From JBCCFW01 sp039029535 (GTDB taxonomy: Bacteria; Acidobacteriota; JBCCFW01), in assembly GCA_039029535.1 (NCBI GenBank), contig JBCCFW010000206.1, positions 1-12,899 of the forward strand: 12,899 nucleotides of DNA, in the 5' to 3' direction. A program made the position numbers and the translations under genes. This document shows, one piece after another, positions 6,877 to 12,899 of the stretch (its first letter is position 1; the number at the start of each line of letters is the position of its first letter). The notes beneath the pieces were generated by a model. That model searched no databases and was not told the DNA's origin. It saw only the letters and a program-made list of their open reading frames with translations.

Positions 6877-7704
6877 CGCGGCGGGCGATGCGGTCGATCG
6901 CGAGCACCTGCTCGACGATGCGCTCGAAGACCTCCGGCCGGACCTGCGTCGCGGCATCAGAGAGGGCAGAAGGCGGATCGTCGTGGACCTCGGTGAAGAA
7001 GCCGTCACAGCCCGCTCCGGCTCCCGCCCGAGCGAGAGGCTCGGCGAGCTCGGGCGTGCCACCCGACTTCGTGCCCCCGGCCCCCGGCCGCTGGAGCCCG
7101 TGCGTGACGTCGAGGATCACCGGTGCGCCCTGGGCGCGCATGAGCGGGAGCGAGCGCATGTCGACGACGAGGTCGTTGTAGCCGAAAGTGGTGCCGCGCT
7201 CGGTGAGGGCGACCCGCTCGCAGCCCTCTTCTGCGCACTTGTTCAGGATGTTCTTGGTCTCGCCCGGCGAGAGGAACTGACCCTTCTTGACGTTGACCAC
7301 CCGACCGCTGCGGGAGGCCGCGACGAGGAGGTCGGTCTGGCGACAGAGGAAGGCGGGGATCTGGAGGATGTCGAGGACCTCGGCCGCCGCGGGGACCTGC
7401 GTGGTCTCGTGGATGTCGGAGAGCACGGGCAGGCCGATCTCGCTCTTGACCTTGCCGAGGATGCGCAGGCCCTCGTCGAGACCCACGCCTCGGAAGCTGG
7501 CCGAGGAGCTTCGGTTCGCCTTGTCGAAGGAGGCCTTGAAGACCAGGGCTGCATCGTGCCGGTCGGCGATGGTCGCGAGAGTCGTCGCCATCGTCAGGGC
7601 GTGGTCCTCGGACTCGATGACGCAGGGGCCAGCGATGAAGAGAGGCGCCGCGCCTCCGCCGAGCACGCGACGCTCATCGATGGTCAGTCGACGGGTTTCA
7701 GCAG

Positions 7705-7708
<4 letters not shown>
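6844..7708 (-). CDS. kdsA: Kdo 8-phosphate synthase, metal-dependent class; stop restored by one-base correction
   Basis: The enzyme condenses phosphoenolpyruvate with arabinose 5-phosphate to Kdo 8-phosphate. The barrel motifs IAGPCVIES (25-33), FKASFDKANRSS (57-68), FLCRQTDLL (120-128), NVKKGQF (139-145) and ERGTTFGYN (170-178) are all present. Cys29, His203, Glu240 and Asp251 match the metal ligands of the Aquifex enzyme, so this is the metal-dependent class, unlike E. coli, which has Asn for the Cys. The conserved fold ends near residue 278. In the sequence as given this frame has no stop until 6524, adding about 107 out-of-frame residues opposite none of the family. Removing one G at 6849-6851 brings TAG at 6844-6846 into frame, for 287 residues, the normal length. 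The GTG start overlaps the pyrG stop as GTGA (7705-7708). Confidence 0.92.
6849..6851 (-). other. Probable one-base insertion (frameshift site) at the kdsA/kdsD junction
   Basis: On the minus strand the run GGG lies in GCGAGGGATTAGCGAG. With two Gs, kdsA reads GAG GAT TAG and ends, while kdsD read from ATG at 6876 continues as AGG ATT AGC into the isomerase domain. With three Gs, kdsA misses its stop and kdsD has no usable start. Any single-base removal between about 6873 and 6849 would have the same frame effect; the homopolymer run is simply the likeliest place. Confidence 0.7.
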
Positions 7709-9372
<1,664 letters not shown>

Positions 9373-9380
9373 CAGCGCTG

Positions 9381-9389
9381 TCCCTTCCT
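9381..9389 (-). promoter_or_regulatory. Ribosome-binding site of pyrG
   Basis: AGGAAGGGA on the minus strand ends eight bases before the ATG at 9372. It selects this ATG over the longer upstream open frame. The whole kdsB-pyrG gap is 52 bases and shows no clear terminator. Confidence 0.6.
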
Positions 9390-9424
9390 GAGGGGCGAAG
9401 CTCGGTGCTTGTCGTCGGTCATGA

Positions 9425-10171
9425 TCACCCTCCGCGGCTCGTGAGGAGGCTCTCCACTCGGGCGAGGTCCGCCTCGGTGTCGACCGCCTGCCAGGTCCCT
9501 TCCCAGTCGAGGACGGCGATGGGCTCGCCGGCCTCCAGCGCCCGCAGCTGCTCGAGACCCTCGATGCCTTCCAGGCGCGAAGGCGGTCGGCTGCAGAAGC
9601 GCTCCAGCGCGTCACGCCGGAAAGCGTAGACGCCGACGTGAACCCGGGCGCCCTCGGGGGGCTGCTCGGGTCGGTTGCGATCGCGAGGAATGGGGGAGCG
9701 GCTGAAGTACAGCGCGCGCCCGCCATCGTCGACCACGACCTTCACGACGGACGGATCCGCGTGCTCCTCGGCGGAGCGCAGCGGTCGGGCCAGCGTGGCC
9801 AGGGCGAGATCGGGCTGCTCCCGAAGCCGCTCGACCAGCGCATCCAGCGCGGCCGGCTCGAGGAGCGGCTCGTCGCCTTGCACGTTGACCACGATGGCTT
9901 CGTCCCGGGCGCTGGCCACTTCCCAGACACGGTCGGTGCCCGAGGGATGGTCCGGCGAGGTCATCACGGCCTCGGCACCGGCTTCCCGCGCGCAGGCTGC
10001 GATGTCGTCGTCGTCGGTGGCGACGACGACCGCGTCGAGCAGACGCGCCTCGCGAGCTCGCTCGACCACCCAGGCGATCATCGGCTTGCCACCGATCTCG
10101 CGGAGAGGCTTGCCCGGGAGACGGGTCGAGCCGAGACGAGCGGGGATGACTCCCAGCGCGTGCGTCGTCAT
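9425..10171 (-). CDS. kdsB: CMP-Kdo synthetase (3-deoxy-manno-octulosonate cytidylyltransferase)
   Basis: A 248-residue nucleotidyltransferase that couples Kdo to CMP from CTP, the activation step before Kdo transfer to lipid A. It begins MTTHALGVIPARLGSTRLPGKPL, the family's nucleotide-binding N-terminus, and carries ATDDDDI (51-57), SGTDRVWEV (77-85), NVQGDEPLL (96-104, Asp100 binding magnesium), YFSRSPIPRDR and HVGVYAFRRDAL. Its length equals that of E. coli KdsB. The ATG at 10171 is chosen because it places the first beta strand at the N-terminus as in the family; it has no clear Shine-Dalgarno. An in-frame ATG at 10204 with GAGGCGG about 11 bases upstream would add 11 basic residues and cannot be excluded. 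This is the first gene of the minus-strand run. Confidence 0.95.
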   Translation of the reverse strand: MTTHALGVIPARLGSTRLPGKPLREIGGKPMIAWVVERAREARLLDAVVVATDDDDIAACAREAGAEAVMTSPDHPSGTDRVWEVASARDEAIVVNVQGDEPLLEPAALDALVERLREQPDLALATLARPLRSAEEHADPSVVKVVVDDGGRALYFSRSPIPRDRNRPEQPPEGARVHVGVYAFRRDALERFCSRPPSRLEGIEGLEQLRALEAGEPIAVLDWEGTWQAVDTEADLARVESLLTSRGG

Positions 10172-10322
10172 GCGACGGACCCGGGAACGGGCTTCGCTCG
10201 GCATGCCAAGGACACCGCCTCAACCGGAAAAACAAGAAGGGCCAGCCATCCGTGGGGGAGGGCGAGGCCGCAGTGACGTGAAAGGGGTATCGGCGGGACC
10301 AAATGCTACGATCGCGGGGGCG
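10172..10322. promoter_or_regulatory. Divergent control region between kdsB and the DUF4390 gene
   Basis: This 151-base gap separates two divergent units, so it must hold promoters for the LPS run on the minus strand and for DUF4390-ntrY on the plus strand unless these lie further out. It is less GC-rich than the genes around it, with an A-run GGAAAAACAAGAAGG at about 10226-10240. On the minus strand this reads as a T-rich tract about 20-35 bases before the alternative kdsB ATG at 10204. No confident -35/-10 pair for kdsB was found. Confidence 0.55.
10304..10312 (+). promoter_or_regulatory. Possible extended -10 element before the DUF4390 gene
   Basis: TGCTACGAT matches the extended -10 form TGnTATAAT at seven of eight fixed positions if C and G substitutions are counted strictly at two. 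No -35 hexamer is present at 17 bases. Transcription would begin only a few bases before the ATG at 10323, giving an almost leaderless message. Weak evidence only. Confidence 0.25.
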
Positions 10323-10913
10323 ATGAGTCAACGGAATGCAAGGGGCGCTCGCCTCTCAGCGCGCGGCTGCTGGCCGCTGTTCGGGGTCCTGGCCATGCTT
10401 TGGTCCGGGATGCCGGCGGCCGCCGCGCGGGTGCCGCTCGAGCTCCGCGAGGTCGCCCGCAACGCGGACGGGCTGAGCCTGTCGGTTCGGCTTCCCGACT
10501 CCCTCCCCGAGGAGCTCCAGGCCCAGCTGAAGGCGGGAGCTCGGGTCCAGGTCACCTTCGAGGCCCAAGTGGAGAAGCCGCGTACCTTCTGGTTCGACGC
10601 CGAGCTCGCGCGCCGCCTCGTCGAGCTGAGCGTGTCGCGTCATGCCGAGAGCGGTGTCTTCACGCTGGAGCGCCGCGTCGACGGCAAGCTCGAGGATGCC
10701 TTCGAGGTGCGCGAGCTCGAGGAGGCCGAGCGCTTCCTGACCCAGCTCTCCCTCGACGTGCCGCTCGCCGCGCGTCACGCGGGCAAGCGGATGCGCTACA
10801 AGGTGCGCGCCGTCCTCCAGCAGAAGCTCAAGCTGCTCTTCGTGCCGACCACCGTGAAGTCCAAGTGGCAGCGAGGGCGGGTGCCGGAGCCCGAGCCGGA
10901 GCCGGCCTCGTGA
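10323..10913 (+). CDS. Secreted DUF4390-family protein upstream of ntrY
   Basis: A 196-residue protein with an N-terminal signal peptide: Arg-rich start, hydrophobic core at about 17-29 (WPLFGVLAMLWSG) and a likely cleavage after the AAAA stretch near residue 35. The mature part is beta-rich and has the DUF4390 pattern: a strand ending in ARVQVTFEAQVEKPRTFWFD, a central ERRVDGKLEDAFEVRELEEAERFL section and a C-terminal basic region with RMRYKVRAVLQ and a hydrophobic LLF. It ends in a Pro-Glu repeat tail. DUF4390 genes are often found directly before ntrY in proteobacteria, and this one overlaps ntrY as GTGA (10910-10913). The function is not known; a periplasmic partner of the sensor is inferred. 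ATG at 10323 is chosen because the open frame upstream lacks coding character and no signal peptide precedes it. Confidence 0.75.
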   Translation: MSQRNARGARLSARGCWPLFGVLAMLWSGMPAAAARVPLELREVARNADGLSLSVRLPDSLPEELQAQLKAGARVQVTFEAQVEKPRTFWFDAELARRLVELSVSRHAESGVFTLERRVDGKLEDAFEVRELEEAERFLTQLSLDVPLAARHAGKRMRYKVRAVLQQKLKLLFVPTTVKSKWQRGRVPEPEPEPAS

Positions 10914-12899
10914 AGCCTCTCTCCCGGGTCCCCGGTGATGCCGACCTCCGACGCGAGGGCCGGCGCGTGGTCTGGCTCCTGGTCGCGGCGATTCTCGTCG
11001 GTGGTCTCTCGCTCTGGTTGTTCGGCGAGGACGCACCGCTGAGCGGACCGGGGCCCACCGGCCTGCACTTCATCCTCCTGCCCGTCGACGTGCTGCTGCT
11101 CTTCGGGCTCGGGCTGGCGCTGCTGCGGTATCTCATCCGCCTGCTGTCGGAGCGTCGGGCGGGCATCCTCGGCTCGCGGGTCCGTCTCAAGCTGGTGGCC
11201 ACCTTCATCGGTCTCTGCTTGGTCCCGGCCATGGTGCTCTACGTCGCCGCGATCATGGTGATCTCGGTGGCCCTCGAGCGCACGTTGCAGCCCCAGATCG
11301 AGACCCTGGTCGAGGACTCGCGCTCGCTGACCAACCAGTTCTTCGCCAACGCCGAAGCCGAGGTGGCCCGCGAAGCTGGCAGCTTGGGCACCGCGCTGTC
11401 CCGTGGCTTGCTCGTGACTCCCGAGGCCGCTCCGGCGATGACCTCGTCGCTCACCGATGAGCTCGCCCGCCGGGGCTTGAGCGCTGCGCGTGTTCACTTC
11501 CGCGGTCGCACCGAGCACCTCGACGTCAGCCCCGGCGAGGTCGGCTGGCCTCTCGAGACCCGCGCGGCCACGGTCTTCGAGGAAGAGCTCTCGACCATTC
11601 TCGCCGGCGGAGTCGTCTCGCGACGTGAGCTGGCCGACGGCGAGCACTACCTCGTGGCCGGCGTCCCCGTGCTGCACGCCAACCACTCCGAGCCGGTCGC
11701 CGCACTCTTCGTCGTGCGACGTCTGCCCAGCGACCAGCGCGACCGCGTGGCCCGCCAGGCGGAGGCGGCGCGCAAGACCGAGCGCTTCCGACAGGAAGTG
11801 CCCTGGCTCAAGGCGCAGTACGCCCTGCTCTTCTTGAGCTTCTCGCTGCTCATCATCTTGGGTGCGACCTGGGTCGGGCTCTACATCGCCCGGACCATCG
11901 TCGAGCCCATCCAGCTCCTTGCCGAAGCGACCGAGGAGCTGCGTCGCGGCAATCTCGAGCACCGCGTCGACTGGCAGGGCCGGGACGAGCTGTCGATGCT
12001 CGTCGGCGCCTTCAACGACATGGCCTCGGACATCCGGGGACGGGCGTTGGAGGTCCAGCGTCAAGCCGACGAGCTTCGTGGAGCCAACGACGAGCTCGCC
12101 CGTCGTCGCGAGCACATGGAGGGGCTCCTCAAGACGATGACTGCCGGCGTGCTGGCAGTCGACGCGGCTGCGCGCATTCAGGTCGCGAATCCCGCCGCCA
12201 TTCAGGTGCTGCGGCTCTCGGGCGATCCCGAGGGGCGCCCCCTCGACGACGTCCTCGCCGACGAGACCTTCGCCGAGCTCCGAGGCGCCATCCAGTCCGG
12301 CCTCTCCGACAGCGCGCCCTCGTTGCACGACATGGTGCTCCTGAGACCGCGCGGTAGCGTCCACCTCCAGGTCACCCTCGGACGGCTGTCCGCCTCCGAG
12401 GGCGGTCCGGTGCTGCTCGTCCTCCTCGAAGACGTGACGGCGCTGGTGCGGGCGCAGAAGCTCGCCACCTGGCGCCAGGTCGCGCGACGCATCGCCCACG
12501 AGATCAAGAACCCGCTCACGCCCATCCAGCTCTCGGCCCAGCGCATCCTCAAGAAGTCGCGGACGGGAGCCAAGGACCTGCCTGACGTGCTCGAGGAGGG
12601 CGTCTCGACCATCGTGGCCGAGGTCAACGGTCTCAAGCAGATGGTCGACGAGTTCTCGCAGTTCGCGCGGATGCCCGAGGTCCAGCCGCGTCCCGGCGAC
12701 TTGCAGGCCCTGCTGCGCTCGGTGGCCGCCCTCTACGGCGGTCACGAGAACCTCGACCTGACCCTCGAGCTCGACGACGACCTCCCCGCGGTGGCCTTCG
12801 ACGCAGAGCTGTTGCGGCGGGCCGTGGTGAACCTCCTGGACAACGCCGTCGAGGCGACCGGTGGAGAGGGTCCGGTGGTGGTCACCTGCGGCCTCCGAG
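10910..12899 (+). CDS. ntrY: NtrY-type membrane sensor histidine kinase (partial at right edge)
   Basis: The first 663 codons of a sensor kinase, cut by the window end. Three N-terminal membrane helices (about 20-38, 53-76, 95-120), a periplasmic or extracytoplasmic sensor segment (about 122-300) and a fourth helix (about 303-328) are followed by a HAMP domain (about 328-380, with VEPI), a coiled stretch, a PAS domain (about 402-510), the histidine phosphorylation domain with His530 in RRIAHEIKNPLTPIQLSAQRI, and the start of the ATPase domain with the N-box NLLDNAVEA (641-649). The four-helix layout and HEIKNPLTPIQLSAQR are typical of NtrY, which with NtrX responds to nitrogen, redox or envelope state. 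The GTG start overlaps the DUF4390 stop. The G boxes and any ntrX lie beyond the window. Confidence 0.9.
   Translation, partial: MKPLSRVPGDADLRREGRRVVWLLVAAILVGGLSLWLFGEDAPLSGPGPTGLHFILLPVDVLLLFGLGLALLRYLIRLLSERRAGILGSRVRLKLVATFIGLCLVPAMVLYVAAIMVISVALERTLQPQIETLVEDSRSLTNQFFANAEAEVAREAGSLGTALSRGLLVTPEAAPAMTSSLTDELARRGLSAARVHFRGRTEHLDVSPGEVGWPLETRAATVFEEELSTILAGGVVSRRELADGEHYLVAGVPVLHANHSEPVAALFVVRRLPSDQRDRVARQAEAARKTERFRQEVPWLKAQYALLFLSFSLLIILGATWVGLYIARTIVEPIQLLAEATEELRRGNLEHRVDWQGRDELSMLVGAFNDMASDIRGRALEVQRQADELRGANDELARRREHMEGLLKTMTAGVLAVDAAARIQVANPAAIQVLRLSGDPEGRPLDDVLADETFAELRGAIQSGLSDSAPSLHDMVLLRPRGSVHLQVTLGRLSASEGGPVLLVLLEDVTALVRAQKLATWRQVARRIAHEIKNPLTPIQLSAQRILKKSRTGAKDLPDVLEEGVSTIVAEVNGLKQMVDEFSQFARMPEVQPRPGDLQALLRSVAALYGGHENLDLTLELDDDLPAVAFDAELLRRAVVNLLDNAVEATGGEGPVVVTCGLR

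Noticed and set aside
9373..9726. An N-terminal extension of CTP synthase
   Set aside because: It overlaps kdsB in another frame, lacks family similarity, and the ATG at 9372 has a good ribosome-binding site and the conserved N-terminus.
9675..10322. An N-terminal extension of the DUF4390 protein
   Set aside because: It is antisense to kdsB, Ser/Arg-rich, and would bury the signal peptide that follows ATG 10323.
10796..12745. A 649-codon open frame on the minus strand opposite DUF4390 and ntrY
   Set aside because: Long antisense frames are common in high-GC genes; the product is rich in Glu, Gln, His and Arg with no fold signature, while ntrY has clear motifs.

Overview
The window is about 12.9 kb of GC-rich, gene-dense DNA from a Gram-negative bacterium with a Kdo-containing lipopolysaccharide (LPS). 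A complete set of Kdo-supply genes, a LapA/LapB pair, an ADP-heptose transferase and an NtrY-type sensor kinase all point to an outer membrane. The lineage cannot be named from the sequence alone. High GC, metal-dependent KdsA, GTG starts and the DUF4390-ntrY pair fit a proteobacterial or deltaproteobacteria/acidobacteria-like organism rather than an enterobacterium.

Layout: (1) Positions 1-1289, plus strand: the 3' end of a soluble lytic transglycosylase gene, a small one-pass membrane protein, and a Kdo/WaaP-family sugar kinase, joined by ATGA and GTGA overlaps. (2) Positions 1446-2654, plus strand: an acidic, membrane-anchored AsmA-like protein with its own good ribosome-binding site. (3) Positions 10171 down to 2660, minus strand: a run of eight genes, kdsB-pyrG-kdsA-kdsD-kdsC-lapA-lapB-heptosyltransferase, most overlapping or closely spaced. 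(4) Positions 10323-12899, plus strand and divergent from the run: a secreted DUF4390 protein and ntrY, which runs off the right edge.

How the genes work together: KdsD makes arabinose 5-phosphate, KdsA condenses it with phosphoenolpyruvate, KdsC removes the phosphate, and KdsB activates Kdo with CTP supplied by PyrG. The heptosyltransferase extends the inner core onto Kdo. The KdkA-like kinase may phosphorylate Kdo or another core sugar. LapA/LapB are known in E. coli to link LPS assembly with LpxC turnover.

The most notable direct observation is the kdsA/kdsD junction. As written, kdsA has no stop where the protein should end, and kdsD has no ATG, GTG or TTG start. Removing one base from the three-base run at 6849-6851 fixes both at once, giving KdsA of 287 residues and KdsD of 332 residues. 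This looks like a one-base sequence error or a real frameshift mutation; recoding is less likely. No mobile element, CRISPR array, tRNA or rRNA was seen, and I see no convincing wholly new system here.
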